DNA from: Parashewanella spongiae
GTDB taxonomy: Bacteria > Pseudomonadota > Gammaproteobacteria > Enterobacterales > Shewanellaceae
Assembly (NCBI RefSeq): GCF_004358345.1
Contig: NZ_CP037952.1
Span: 1,116,001-1,180,000, forward strand
DNA length: 64,000 nt
Direction of reading: 5' to 3'
Part shown: in pieces, positions 28,191 to 37,261 of the stretch
How the letters are laid out: every line of letters starts with the position of its first letter
Numbering within the stretch: the stretch's first letter is position 1
Made by a program: the position numbers and the translations under genes
Notes under the pieces: generated by a model
Told to the model about the DNA's origin: nothing
What the model saw: only the letters and a program-made list of their open reading frames with translations
Databases searched by the model: none

Positions 28191-28340
28191 TTAGTCATCA
28201 TTAAGAAAATGGTACCTATTATTATCCTTGATATGAGTAAAATTGGGTAGGAAATTAATCTTTATTTTTTGTTGTTAGTTAAAATATATTTAATTTTAGT
28301 TTAATAAAGAAAAACGTTAAGTTTTACTCAAATTTATAAT

Positions 28341-29624
28341 TTGAGACTTAATATGCAAGCTGCAGCGCTGACCGATGAATCTAGAGTTTATTTCTCTGAA
28401 TGTTATATCATAGAAGTTTCTGAACAGAACGCTTTAGTCTACAAAAGCCATTATGAGTCAGCGACACCAAAATACACTTTTATTATAAGTGGACTGCCGG
28501 ATAAACAATATGCTGTTAAATTAATTTCTGCCACATCACTTAATGGTGGTAGTTTATCGTTAATTATTAATAGGTTGCAAGATAGAAAGGCGGGCGAGGG
28601 GAAACTATTTTTAGCTAATAATTTGAAGAAGCGTTATAAAGTTGAATCCATTACCACAGCTGAAACCGATCTGGTTAAATCTTGGTTTCCTACAGCGTCT
28701 TTTACCACGTCTGAAGTAAATGAAAAATCTGCAGAGTTATTGATGAAAAAATTTGCCGGTTCTGAAACGAAGCTAAAAAGCAAAACCTCTTCTGAAAGAG
28801 ATGCTCTGAGTGAGTTCTATGGTCCTGAAGTGACAAATATAATGATGCTGGAACTGTTTAAGCAATCTAAAGAGGGGGCGAGCAATCAAGCGGAATTAGT
28901 CGCTTATAATGGCTGTATAAGCACTTTAACCAGCTACTTTTTGGAACAAGTGCCTGAACGAGTGGATTCAATTGAAAATATTAGTAAAAAATTGGGTTTA
29001 GAGTTTTCAATTGAAGATGCTCAAAGATTAAGGTGGAAAGGCAATGAAGATAAGGTAAATTTTTTACAGTTATACGCGCGTACTCTTATGAAAGTGTTGG
29101 GTATTCTTGAACCTCACAATCAGGTTTTTTGCCGAGGGGTAAAAGATATTATCCAAAGCTTAAGTCTGCCTGCGGTAGAAGTTTGTTCAGGTAGAGGTTT
29201 GTTTACAGCGGCTCTAAAATCAGTTGGGCAAGAGGTCATAGAAACATCAGATCTTAAAGAGCAAACTCGACCTTGGAATGGGGTGCGTTTGATAAAAAAA
29301 TCAGCAGAGGAAAGTGTCGCCGAGCATAAAACAGATGTTATTTTTTTAACCAGTCTGTTTGATATAAGTGTACTAAAAAAATTGATTGACTCTGGAGAGA
29401 CATTTTTATTGTTTCAAACTGGAGAAAACTATGATGAAAGTTTAGGAAGATTTAAAAAAAGTATTCAGACAATAGGGTTAACTATCAAAGGGTACGCAGG
29501 GGCACATTCAAGTTTTGGTACTCGAATCGTCGGCGTTAATATGCCCAAAGAAAAGTTTTTATCTTATCAATCTAAAATTCCGAGTAAATATGTTATCAAA
29601 GATGATAAAACAACTACTAGTTAG
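28341..29624 (+). CDS. Unrecognised protein with methyltransferase-like segment; stop codon lies in family D terminus
   Basis: A 427-aa protein not assigned to a family. The first 110 residues look like a beta-rich domain (YFSECYIIEVSEQ, YTFIISGLPDKQYAVKLISA). Residues 110-260 are helical. Residues about 275-400 resemble a Rossmann-fold SAM-binding domain: AVEVCSGRGLFTAALKSVG matches a glycine-rich loop, and TDVIFLTSLFDISVLKKLI a later strand. An ATG at 28353 is an alternative start. The UAG stop (29622-29624) is made from the TA target and first G of a family D element, so the native C-terminus may have been different. Base composition is AT-rich, like the ankyrin gene. Confidence 0.6.
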   Translation: MRLNMQAAALTDESRVYFSECYIIEVSEQNALVYKSHYESATPKYTFIISGLPDKQYAVKLISATSLNGGSLSLIINRLQDRKAGEGKLFLANNLKKRYKVESITTAETDLVKSWFPTASFTTSEVNEKSAELLMKKFAGSETKLKSKTSSERDALSEFYGPEVTNIMMLELFKQSKEGASNQAELVAYNGCISTLTSYFLEQVPERVDSIENISKKLGLEFSIEDAQRLRWKGNEDKVNFLQLYARTLMKVLGILEPHNQVFCRGVKDIIQSLSLPAVEVCSGRGLFTAALKSVGQEVIETSDLKEQTRPWNGVRLIKKSAEESVAEHKTDVIFLTSLFDISVLKKLIDSGETFLLFQTGENYDESLGRFKKSIQTIGLTIKGYAGAHSSFGTRIVGVNMPKEKFLSYQSKIPSKYVIKDDKTTTS

Positions 29625-30078
29625 GGTCTGTTGATCTTTTAGGATTAAATTTTGTGCTATTTGAGCATTTATCTGTTCAAGGCGTGAGCAGTGATGCTTA
29701 GCCATCTAAGTGAGCTGATCACAACACAGAACAGTGAATGCTCAAAAGCATCGAAAAAAGAGAGAGCGTAAATTGGTCGCTCTTTCTAAATCAAAGGTGC
29801 TGCGTTATCGTTTTCTTATTTGGAAACTGTCGTTATTACATTGCTACGTTAAGACAATTTTGCGTAGTAATTTGGACACATACAAGCTCCCGAAGGGCAA
29901 GGCTAAAGGATTCCATTACTGCGTTGCAAGTTTTTGAATTATCCCGACAAAAGCACGAAGTGCGTTGAACGCCAGCATTGTATGGCGGCCGTTAGGGTAT
30001 ATAGTACCTCAAACTTGTGCCTTGAACTGAAACCCTTTAGCTCTTGCTGAGTGGGAAGTTAATTACACCATTGATATC
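29622..30078. repeat. Chimera of family D and family E elements
   Basis: The left part (29622-29827) is family D from its TAGGGTCTGTTGATC terminus to TTATTTGGAAAC. It then switches to inverted family E sequence (TGTCGTTATTACATTGCTACG) that runs to a degraded E end near 30078. The switch falls at the hairpin module that both families carry, and the D right half and E left half are missing. Confidence 0.8.
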
Positions 30079-30101
30079 TTCTAACTACTCTTTCATTTGA
30101 A

Positions 30102-30230
30102 CCTAGAAACATCAGTTGACTGCGTTCTCAAGCGTAGAGCGCTTCACTCATTGGGTGAAAGCCATGATGACAAAATCATCGTATTGCTCAAAAAGTTACT
30201 CGTATACTCAGCGTTCAACTGATGTTTAGG
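30102..30230. repeat. Family C element, copy 3, internally deleted
   Basis: Both termini (CCTAGAAACATCAGTTGA and CAACTGATGTTTAGG) are present, but about 104 bp of the middle is missing relative to the 233-bp copies. It ends 11 nt from the stop codon of the peroxiredoxin-like gene. Confidence 0.8.
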
Positions 30231-30241
30231 TTGAACTGACG

Positions 30242-30883
30242 CTATTTGCTTTTTTTCATTACTAGCTCAGCGGCTGTCATTAAGAGTTCTGGTTCAGCAC
30301 GAACTCGGAAGTTAGGATTGACATATTGGAAATGGATTAAGCCTTTTTTATCGGCAACATAGATGGCAGGAACAGGCAGTACTAGACGTTTTTCACCATT
30401 TTCCATAGCGACAAATTTACTGATATAATCTGCTTTTTTAGCGAAACGTTCAGTGGTTCGTGCACTAGTGAAAAAAGCGACACCAAAGGCTTTTGATGCT
30501 TTTAAATCAGCATCAGATAATAATAAGTAATCAAGCTTATTCTTGGTCAATGAGGCTTTTAGTTGCTCAGGCGTGTCAGGTGATATGCCGACAATTTGAA
30601 AACCCATTTTAATCAACTTAGGCTGAATCGCTTGCAGTTGACCCATTTGGGCATTACAAAACGGGCACCATCCACCGCGATAAAAGAAAAAGATGGTTGG
30701 TTTCTTTTGGGTAAGCTCAGTAAGGTTATAGCTTTTACCATCGACTGAAGTCAGGTTTACACTCGGAATGTGATGACCGTTCAGTAGCGGCGCGACGTCG
30801 TTGTCACTTTGGGCAATCGGTTTTGCAAATAGGCTAAAGCAGGTCAATACGGCTGCAAATCCGAATAAAATGCGGCGTAGCAT
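30242..30883 (-). CDS. Exported peroxiredoxin-like protein (AhpC/TSA superfamily)
   Basis: A 213-aa protein with a signal peptide (MLRRILFGFAAVLTCFSLFAKP). A thioredoxin-fold peroxiredoxin-like domain follows, with the redox motif GGWCPFCNAQ at about residues 72-81, then GFQIVGISPDTPEQL and VPAIYVADKKGLIHFQY. The CPFC pair resembles peroxiredoxin-like thiol oxidoreductases, probably acting in the periplasm on peroxides or protein disulfides. It is transcribed toward family C copy 3; upstream is the RhlE-like helicase on the same strand. Confidence 0.85.
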   Translation of the reverse strand: MLRRILFGFAAVLTCFSLFAKPIAQSDNDVAPLLNGHHIPSVNLTSVDGKSYNLTELTQKKPTIFFFYRGGWCPFCNAQMGQLQAIQPKLIKMGFQIVGISPDTPEQLKASLTKNKLDYLLLSDADLKASKAFGVAFFTSARTTERFAKKADYISKFVAMENGEKRLVLPVPAIYVADKKGLIHFQYVNPNFRVRAEPELLMTAAELVMKKSK

Positions 30884-30954
30884 GGGCAGATCCTTTTATT
30901 ATTAAAAATAGTGAGAATTTGATTAGATTCTTACAGACCTGCCTAATGCAAATT

Positions 30955-32247
30955 TTATTTCAATTTTTTTGCTTTATTGGTCGCATTTAATTTCACGCGG
31001 CGACCGGACATGCTTTTTTCAGCGACAATTTGCTCTCGTACATTATCGGTACGTTGTTTGTTTTTGGCAAAACTACGGCGTTTTTGAAGCTGTTTTAGTA
31101 GTAAGTCACGGTTGCTGACTTCGTAACCCGGTACTTCGATTCGACGGATTTTCTGGCCGATTAACTTTTCAATATCTTTTAAAGTACGCTCTTCTTCACG
31201 GCTAACCAGTGAAATGGCGACACCTGATTTCCCCGCGCGTCCAGTACGGCCAATACGGTGTACATAATCTTCAGCAAGGAAAGGTAAATCGTAGTTAACT
31301 ACATATTCAAGATCTTGGATATCCAGACCTCGTGCCGCAATTTCTGTCGATACCAATACTTTGATTTTGCCTTCCATGAACTCACGAAGTGCACGGCGGC
31401 GGTTACCTTGGTTTTTGTCACCATGTACTACTTTTGAAGGGATCCCATCAAGATTTAATTCTTTATTTAAGCGGTCGGCATCTTCACGAGTGGCACTGAA
31501 TACCAGCACTTGTTTCCAGTTTTTCTTACCGATTAATTCAGACAACAGTTCGCGTTTACGGCGTTGTTCAACAGGGTAAACCACTTGGCTAATGGTATCT
31601 GCGGTGGTGTTTTGCTTATCGACGCTTACCACCTGAGGTTTGTTCATCATCTCATTAGCCAGACGATTTACTGCACTTGAGAAGGTCGCAGAAAATAACA
31701 TGCTTTGTTTTTGTTTATTGGTGGCTTGCAATATCTTCTGGATATCGGTGCTAAATCCCATGTCTAACATGCGATCAGCTTCATCTAAAACCAAAAACTC
31801 GATGTTCGAAAGACTTAAGCTGCCGGCGATAAGATGTTCTAGCAGCCGACCAGGTGTGGCGACAACGATATCAACCCCAGCTCGAAGTTTTTCTGCTTGT
31901 GGCGCGACTTTAGTGCCACCATAAATCGATATTACGGAATAGTTTAAATACTTAGAATAAGCCTTAATGTTGTCGGCAACTTGAGAAGCAAGCTCACGGG
32001 TTGGGGCTAAAACTAATGCTCGAGTATTCGCCGCAGCTGTGGTTACGGGCTTATTTGCCATTTTATGTAAAATAGGTAACGCAAAAGCCGCTGTTTTACC
32101 TGTGCCCGTTTGCGCACTGGCAATCACATCATTACCACGACGGATCACAGGAATCGCTTTTTGCTGCACAGGGGTCATGGTTTTGTAACCACAGTCACTA
32201 ATGGCTTGCATTATCTCGGTTGGAAAATTAAACGACTCAAAATTCAT
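30955..32247 (-). CDS. DEAD-box ATP-dependent RNA helicase, RhlE-like
   Basis: A 430-aa helicase with all motifs: Q motif (FESFNFPTEI, TPVQQKAIP), Walker A ASAQTGTGKT, PTRELA, TPGRLLEHL, DEAD in FLVLDEADRMLD, SAT in LFSATFS, and HRIGRTGRAGK. A short basic tail (KLNATNKAKKLK) may bind RNA. The start at 32247 (MNFESF) is supported by AGGA about 9 nt upstream; the longer frame from 32274 lacks a good site. RhlE-type helicases act in ribosome assembly and RNA turnover, often at low temperature. Confidence 0.93.
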   Translation of the reverse strand: MNFESFNFPTEIMQAISDCGYKTMTPVQQKAIPVIRRGNDVIASAQTGTGKTAAFALPILHKMANKPVTTAAANTRALVLAPTRELASQVADNIKAYSKYLNYSVISIYGGTKVAPQAEKLRAGVDIVVATPGRLLEHLIAGSLSLSNIEFLVLDEADRMLDMGFSTDIQKILQATNKQKQSMLFSATFSSAVNRLANEMMNKPQVVSVDKQNTTADTISQVVYPVEQRRKRELLSELIGKKNWKQVLVFSATREDADRLNKELNLDGIPSKVVHGDKNQGNRRRALREFMEGKIKVLVSTEIAARGLDIQDLEYVVNYDLPFLAEDYVHRIGRTGRAGKSGVAISLVSREEERTLKDIEKLIGQKIRRIEVPGYEVSNRDLLLKQLQKRRSFAKNKQRTDNVREQIVAEKSMSGRRVKLNATNKAKKLK

Positions 32248-32411
32248 AACTGTAATCCTGTGAGTACTCAGCACCTTTATAATGTGAAGAGTATATAAAA
32301 AACGACCGACTATTCAGACAGTAGAATAATCGGTCGCGGAGTATACCAAACTCTCAGCAGGCTTACACTTAATCACAATATTTAATAACCTGAGCTTTGG
32401 TTAAATAAGGA

Positions 32412-34208
32412 CTAAATGGTCGCCGTTGCTTGCTGTAGCCATGCTAGATCTTCGCCAGTAAGACTTGGGCTTAATGCATCTTCAACTTGCTTGTGATATT
32501 GATTTAACCATTGAATCTCAGTCTCTGTCATTAAGCTAATATCCAACAAACGAGCATCAATTGGAGCTAGGGTGAGCGCTTCAAATTTGAGGGTTTCACG
32601 TTCAGGCTGAAACAGTGTCGTGCAACGAGTAACGGCCACTAAGTTTTCGATACGAATACCAAATTCATTGGCGCGGTAATAACCGGGCTCGTTTGAAATC
32701 ACCATTCCTTCAAGTAAAGGTACAGCATTACTGTTTTTTCCGACTCGTTGGGGGCCTTCATGAACGCTCAAATAGTGGCCAACACCGTGGCCTGTACCGT
32801 GATCATAGTCATAACCATATTGCCATAAATATTGACGAGCCAAAGGATCAAGTTGTTGACCAGTAGTGCCTTTTGGAAATTTAGCTGAGTCTAACGCAAT
32901 ATGACCTTTAAGGACTAAAGTAAACATTTGCTTTTGCTCTGCGGTCACTTTACCAATGGCCACCGTCCGAGTGATGTCGGTGGTGCCATCAAGGTATTGC
33001 GCGCCAGAGTCAACGAGATAAAGGCTATTCATTGGCATGACGGCAGGAGTGCCATTATTGTGATTGTAATGACACATTGCGGCATTGCCACCGACTGCCG
33101 AGATGGTGTCGAAACTCGGTTGTTGATAAAGCGGATCGTGCTTACGGAAACTTTCCAGTTTCTCGGCCAGCTGACCTTCATCATAAAGCCGATTTTGCTG
33201 GACTTCTTTATCTAACCAAGCAAGAAACCTGCTCACAGCGAGACCGTCGCGAACATGGCAGTCTCTGAATCCGTTTAGCTCAGTAGAATTTTTTTGCGCT
33301 TTTAGTAATGCAATGGGATCATCGCCTGCAATTAACACGGCATTATTCTTTTGGGCGGTGAGCTGGATCCATGCGTTTGAAGCGGTTGGATCGGCTAATA
33401 ATTTTTTTCCAACTAATTGAGCGAGGTGATTAGCTAATTCGGTGTCCGCGAAAAAGGTAACGCCTTGACCCACATGTTGCTCGATGTTGTCTGGGAGCTT
33501 ATTTAAATCAACAAACAGTTTTACGCGTCCTTGTGTGTCGATTAATGCTGTAGACAGTACAACAGGCAAACGTGGAACGTCAGCACCACGAATGTTCAGT
33601 AACCAACAAATTGAGTCGAGCGCAGTAACCAGTGCGAGGTCGGCACCTGGCTGTTTCACTTTTTCGGCAATGAGGTTGCGTTTATCTTGGCTTGTTTGTC
33701 CGGCGCGGTCATCACTGAAGAGTACAATTGGAGAAGTTGGTGCCATCGGGCGAGATTGCCAGCATACATCAACAGGGTTATTGTTGATTGAAACTAGCGT
33801 AATCTCAGCTTTTGTCAGCTCTGCTTCTGCATTTTTAAACCATTCATAAGTGTGCAACTTAGCGTCGACACCCACCCGACTGCCAGCTTTTAATTTTTTT
33901 ACGAGGTAACTGATCTGTGGTGTGTCGTATAAACTTTCAAAATCGAACTGATCAGCATCGACCTGTTGACGCACTTGTACGGTATAGCGGCCATCAGTAA
34001 AAATTGCGGCTGAGTGCTTGAGTATGATGGCGGCACCTGCCGAGCCAGTAAAATCAGTGGCCCATAATAAGCGTTCATTATGAGCAGGAACATATTCACC
34101 TAAATACTCATCAGCACGAGGTATGATGAATGCGTCTAATTTTTGGCTGCGCATTTCGTTACGAACACTGTGTAAACGTTCATTGATGGAGATAGGTGTA
34201 ACTGACAT
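32412..34208 (-). CDS. Aminopeptidase P family protein (M24, PepP-like, three-domain)
   Basis: A 598-aa M24B metallopeptidase that removes N-terminal residues ahead of proline. Two creatinase-like N-terminal domains (about 1-310) are followed by the pita-bread domain with metal ligands in LVDSGAQYLDGTTDITR (two Asp), GHGTGHGVGHYLSVHEGP (His), SNEPGYY (Glu) and IRIENLV (Glu). The C-terminal extension is typical of the long eukaryote-like APP form. The start at 34208 is set by GGAG 7 nt upstream; an upstream extension to 34280 has no such site. It is divergent from another M24 peptidase gene at 34352. Confidence 0.9.
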   Translation of the reverse strand: MSVTPISINERLHSVRNEMRSQKLDAFIIPRADEYLGEYVPAHNERLLWATDFTGSAGAAIILKHSAAIFTDGRYTVQVRQQVDADQFDFESLYDTPQISYLVKKLKAGSRVGVDAKLHTYEWFKNAEAELTKAEITLVSINNNPVDVCWQSRPMAPTSPIVLFSDDRAGQTSQDKRNLIAEKVKQPGADLALVTALDSICWLLNIRGADVPRLPVVLSTALIDTQGRVKLFVDLNKLPDNIEQHVGQGVTFFADTELANHLAQLVGKKLLADPTASNAWIQLTAQKNNAVLIAGDDPIALLKAQKNSTELNGFRDCHVRDGLAVSRFLAWLDKEVQQNRLYDEGQLAEKLESFRKHDPLYQQPSFDTISAVGGNAAMCHYNHNNGTPAVMPMNSLYLVDSGAQYLDGTTDITRTVAIGKVTAEQKQMFTLVLKGHIALDSAKFPKGTTGQQLDPLARQYLWQYGYDYDHGTGHGVGHYLSVHEGPQRVGKNSNAVPLLEGMVISNEPGYYRANEFGIRIENLVAVTRCTTLFQPERETLKFEALTLAPIDARLLDISLMTETEIQWLNQYHKQVEDALSPSLTGEDLAWLQQATATI

Positions 34209-34351
34209 GGTGGCTCCAATGAAGATAGGGTAAAAGATCATTATGTTTCGATTATCGCAACTGCTTTGCAATGAATGCAAGTAGGTATTTAGTGACTTAG
34301 TTGGATAAATTGTATATTTTATTCTTAAATTGCAGGTTAAGGAAAATAATA

Positions 34352-35581
34352 ATGACTATTGGAATCGGTGGTTCAACCGCAGAAGTCGAGTTAGCCAAGC
34401 TTCGAAATATGACTCAACACTTGACTCGAAACTTAGTGCCTATCGGTCTTAATGAGCATCAACAGCGGATCAAAAAAGCGCAACGGTTGATGAAAGCCAA
34501 TCAACTTGATGCTATCTATCTCAATGCAGGTACTAATTTATATTATTTTACAGGCACACAGTGGTATACCAGTGAACGAATGGTAGCCGCTATTTTACCG
34601 GCAGAAGGTGAACTGGTTTATATTGCGCCTGCATTTGAGCTGGGTACCTTGCAAGATTATATGTCTGTGAAAGCCGAAGTCGCGACATGGCATGAAGACG
34701 AAAGCCCGTACGAGCTCTGCGCACAAGTTTTGTCAAAGATGGGCATTACTAAAGGTAAAATAGGCATTGATGAATCTACGTCATTCTTTTTGTTTGATGG
34801 GTTACGTCAGGTGTGTCCTGACATCAATTTTGTCGATGCTAAGCCAATTACGGCTGGTTGCCGCGCTGTGAAATCAGAGGCAGAGCTTTCCATTTTACAA
34901 TGCGCAAAAGATATGACGCTTGAAGTGCATAAAGCCGTAGGACGAATACTTCGAACAGGTATTACTACGGCAGAAGTTGAGAGCTTTATCAATGAAGCAC
35001 ATAAAGCTGTTGGAGCGTCATCAGGCTCGTACTTTTGTATTGTGTTGTTTGGCGAAGACAGTGCCTTTCCTCATGGCGTAAAAACACCGAAAACGTTAGA
35101 TGAAAATGAAATTGTATTAATTGATACAGGTTGTGAATTATTCGGTTATCACTCAGATATTACCAGAACATATGTGTTTGGTGAGCCTAATGATCGCCAA
35201 CGACAACTGTGGCAAGTCGAGCAAGATTCACAACTTGCAGGTTTTGAAGCGGCTCAGCTTGGGCAAACTTGTGCCAGTGTTGATAGGGCGGCTCGAGATG
35301 TTATTGTTGCAGCAGGTTTTGGCCCTGAATACGAATTGCCGGGGCTGCCGCATCGTACGGGTCATGGTATTGGGCTTGATATTCATGAATGGCCATACCT
35401 AGTTGCGAGTGATTCTACGGTGTTAGACGTTGGAATGTGCTTTAGTAATGAACCTATGTTGTGTGTGCAAGGAGAGCTTGGTGTCAGACATGAAGATCAT
35501 TTTTACATGACTGAAACTGGGCCTAAGTGGTTTACAGAACCCGCACATTCGATTGACGATCCTTTTGGTTATGAAAAATAG
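34352..35581 (+). CDS. M24 family Xaa-Pro peptidase
   Basis: A 409-aa two-domain M24 peptidase. The creatinase N-domain (NQLDAIYLNAGTNLYYFTG) is followed by a catalytic domain with ligands in LIDTGCELFGYHSDITRTY, LPHRTGHGIGLDIHE, SNEPML and VRHEDHFYM. AAGGA precedes the ATG at 34352, which is preferred over the upstream frame start at 34301. It is likely a cytosolic Xaa-Pro dipeptidase or aminopeptidase. A strong terminator follows immediately. The head-to-head pair of M24 genes suggests a shared promoter region for proline-peptide use. Confidence 0.9.
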   Translation: MTIGIGGSTAEVELAKLRNMTQHLTRNLVPIGLNEHQQRIKKAQRLMKANQLDAIYLNAGTNLYYFTGTQWYTSERMVAAILPAEGELVYIAPAFELGTLQDYMSVKAEVATWHEDESPYELCAQVLSKMGITKGKIGIDESTSFFLFDGLRQVCPDINFVDAKPITAGCRAVKSEAELSILQCAKDMTLEVHKAVGRILRTGITTAEVESFINEAHKAVGASSGSYFCIVLFGEDSAFPHGVKTPKTLDENEIVLIDTGCELFGYHSDITRTYVFGEPNDRQRQLWQVEQDSQLAGFEAAQLGQTCASVDRAARDVIVAAGFGPEYELPGLPHRTGHGIGLDIHEWPYLVASDSTVLDVGMCFSNEPMLCVQGELGVRHEDHFYMTETGPKWFTEPAHSIDDPFGYEK

Positions 35582-35586
35582 GGTTA

Positions 35587-35612
35587 AAAAGAGCCGCTTA
35601 AGCGGCTCTTTT
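35587..35612. terminator. Bidirectional terminator after the M24 gene
   Basis: A perfect palindrome AAAAGAGCCGCTT / AAGCGGCTCTTTT with flanking A and T runs, 6 nt after the stop. A family A element begins 3 nt beyond it. Confidence 0.88.
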
Positions 35613-35614
35613 AT

Positions 35615-35877
35615 CCTAAATAAATCGGTTGGGAGCGTTCATATACGCAGAAAAAATTACTGATAGCAAGGCATGAATAGCAGCAAGTAGTGGTTACCGA
35701 CATACAAAACTGTCGTTACTTCGTTTCTATTTGCAAAATTTATAACGCAGCTAGCGGTGGTTTTGGCAAGTATATGAATGTTCAGCACTCACCTGATGGG
35801 TGAATTTGGGTTGTTTAGTTTTGTATTTAACTTCAATAGATTAAAGCTAAATTGTGCGTTCAACCGATTTATTTAGG
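35615..35877. repeat. Family A element, copy 2 (intact)
   Basis: 263 bp from CCTAAATAAATCGGTTG to CAACCGATTTATTTAGG, flanked by a perfect 5-bp duplication TTTAT (35610-35614 and 35878-35882). It carries the hairpin module (core 35698-35715). It serves as the reference copy for the family. Confidence 0.9.
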
Positions 35878-35899
35878 TTTATGGTTGGAGAGGTGTTAT

Positions 35900-36257
35900 A
35901 CCAATTACAGTAATTAATCTCTCACTCAGCAAGAGCTAAAGGGTTTCAGTGCAAGGCACAAGCTCGAAGTACTATATACCCTACGGCCGCCATACGAAAC
36001 TGGCGTTCAACGCACTTGTGCTTTTGTCGGGATAATTCAAGTGCTTGTAACACAGTAATGGAACCCTTTAGCCTTGCCCTTCGGGAGCTTGTATGTGCTC
36101 ACTTTGGTTTATAAAGAATACTTCTCAAAATTGTCTTGACGTAGCAATGTAATAACGACAGCTGTGTATGTCGGTAATAACTATGCCTTCATCAATTTCG
36201 ATTGCACTTTGAGCACATATATAGCTCTGAGTTGAGCATTTAATTACTGTAATTGGT
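35900..36257. repeat. Family E element, copy 2 (intact)
   Basis: 358 bp from ACCAATTACAGTAATTAA to TTACTGTAATTGGT, close to the copy at 21793-22151. The module core at 36156-36173 has changes in its loop (CGACAGCTGTGTATGTCG) but keeps the stem. It ends 1 nt from the FKBP stop codon. Confidence 0.87.
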
Positions 36258-36258
36258 A

Positions 36259-36741
36259 TTAATCTTCGTTGATCCCCAATAATTCAACCTCAAAAATCAA
36301 CACTGAATTGCCTTCAAACTTACCAACACTGCGTTTGCCGTAAGCTAATTCACTCGGAATGAAGAATTTAAATTTATCGCCAACGACCATGAGCTGTAAC
36401 CCCTCAGTCCAGCCTTTAATCACACCATTAAGTGGAAATGAAATCGGCTCACCCCGATCGACTGAGCTGTCAAATACAGTACCATCAATCAATGTTCCAT
36501 GATAATGCACTTTAACTTTATCGCTTGCTTTAGGATGCACGCCCCCTTCCGCTTTTAACAGTATTTTATACTGCAAGCCTGAGTCAGTAGTAAACACGTC
36601 TTCTTCAGTTTTATTCATAGCCAGAAACTCTTGTCCTTTGACTAAGTTCTCTGCAGCGGCTTTGCTGTTATTCGATTGAGTGAAAAAATAAAAAATGGCA
36701 CAAGCAATAACAACAATGGCTAGCAATACTTTCATGATCAT
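36259..36741 (-). CDS. FKBP-type peptidyl-prolyl cis-trans isomerase, membrane-anchored
   Basis: A 160-aa protein with an N-terminal membrane anchor or uncleaved signal (VLLAIVVIACAIFYFF) and one FKBP domain: VKVHYHGTLIDGTVFDSS, GEPISFPLNGVIKGWTEGLQ, KFKFFIPSELAYG and VLIFEVELL. It catalyses prolyl isomerisation of exported proteins, probably in the periplasm. GAGGA lies 4-5 nt ahead of the ATG at 36741; a second ATG follows at 36735. The gene ends against the terminus of a family E element. Confidence 0.92.
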   Translation of the reverse strand: MIMKVLLAIVVIACAIFYFFTQSNNSKAAAENLVKGQEFLAMNKTEEDVFTTDSGLQYKILLKAEGGVHPKASDKVKVHYHGTLIDGTVFDSSVDRGEPISFPLNGVIKGWTEGLQLMVVGDKFKFFIPSELAYGKRSVGKFEGNSVLIFEVELLGINED

Positions 36742-36940
36742 GGAGTCCTCTTGAGTAGTTTTAACTCATGGTAGCAATTTTATTTTGTTACTGGCTACAG
36801 CGAATCAACGCCAAAGTTTCATTAATGATTATTAACTAAAAACTTTTTCTTTTTCGGTCATTATTCTTGTGGGGGAAACAGTGAAACATTTCCTTTGGAA
36901 TTGCTTAAGATGAAAGGGCTACTCACCTATTTCCCATTAT

Positions 36941-37201
36941 CCTAAATAAATGGTTGGGAGCGTTCATATACGAAGAAAAAAGTACTGATAGCAAGGCATG
37001 AATAGCAGCAAGTAGTGGTTACTGACATACAAAACTGTCGTTATTTCGTTTCTACTTGCAAAATGTATAACGCAGCTAGCGGTGATTTTGGCAAGTATAT
37101 GAATGTTCAGCACTCACCTTATGGGTGAATTCGGGTTGTTTAATTGTGTATTTAACTTCAAAGGTTAAAGCTAAATTGTGCGTTCAACCGATTTATTTAG
37201 G
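36941..37201. repeat. Family A element, copy 3 (intact)
   Basis: 261 bp with termini CCTAAATAAATGGTTG and CAACCGATTTATTTAGG. The flanks ATTAT and ATTCT differ at one position, consistent with an aged 5-bp duplication. The hairpin module is present (core about 37022-37040) with a changed base in the stem. It ends 60 nt before the next gene. Confidence 0.87.
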
Positions 37202-37261
37202 ATTCTGATATTTGTTGATGTTAAACCTTGAATTGTAAATGCGGTCGATGAGGGAGTCGTA

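Noticed and set aside
29734-29968. ORFs within the D/E chimera and other repeat copies
   Set aside because: They follow repeat palindromes, recur in every copy with stops at variable places, and show no protein features.
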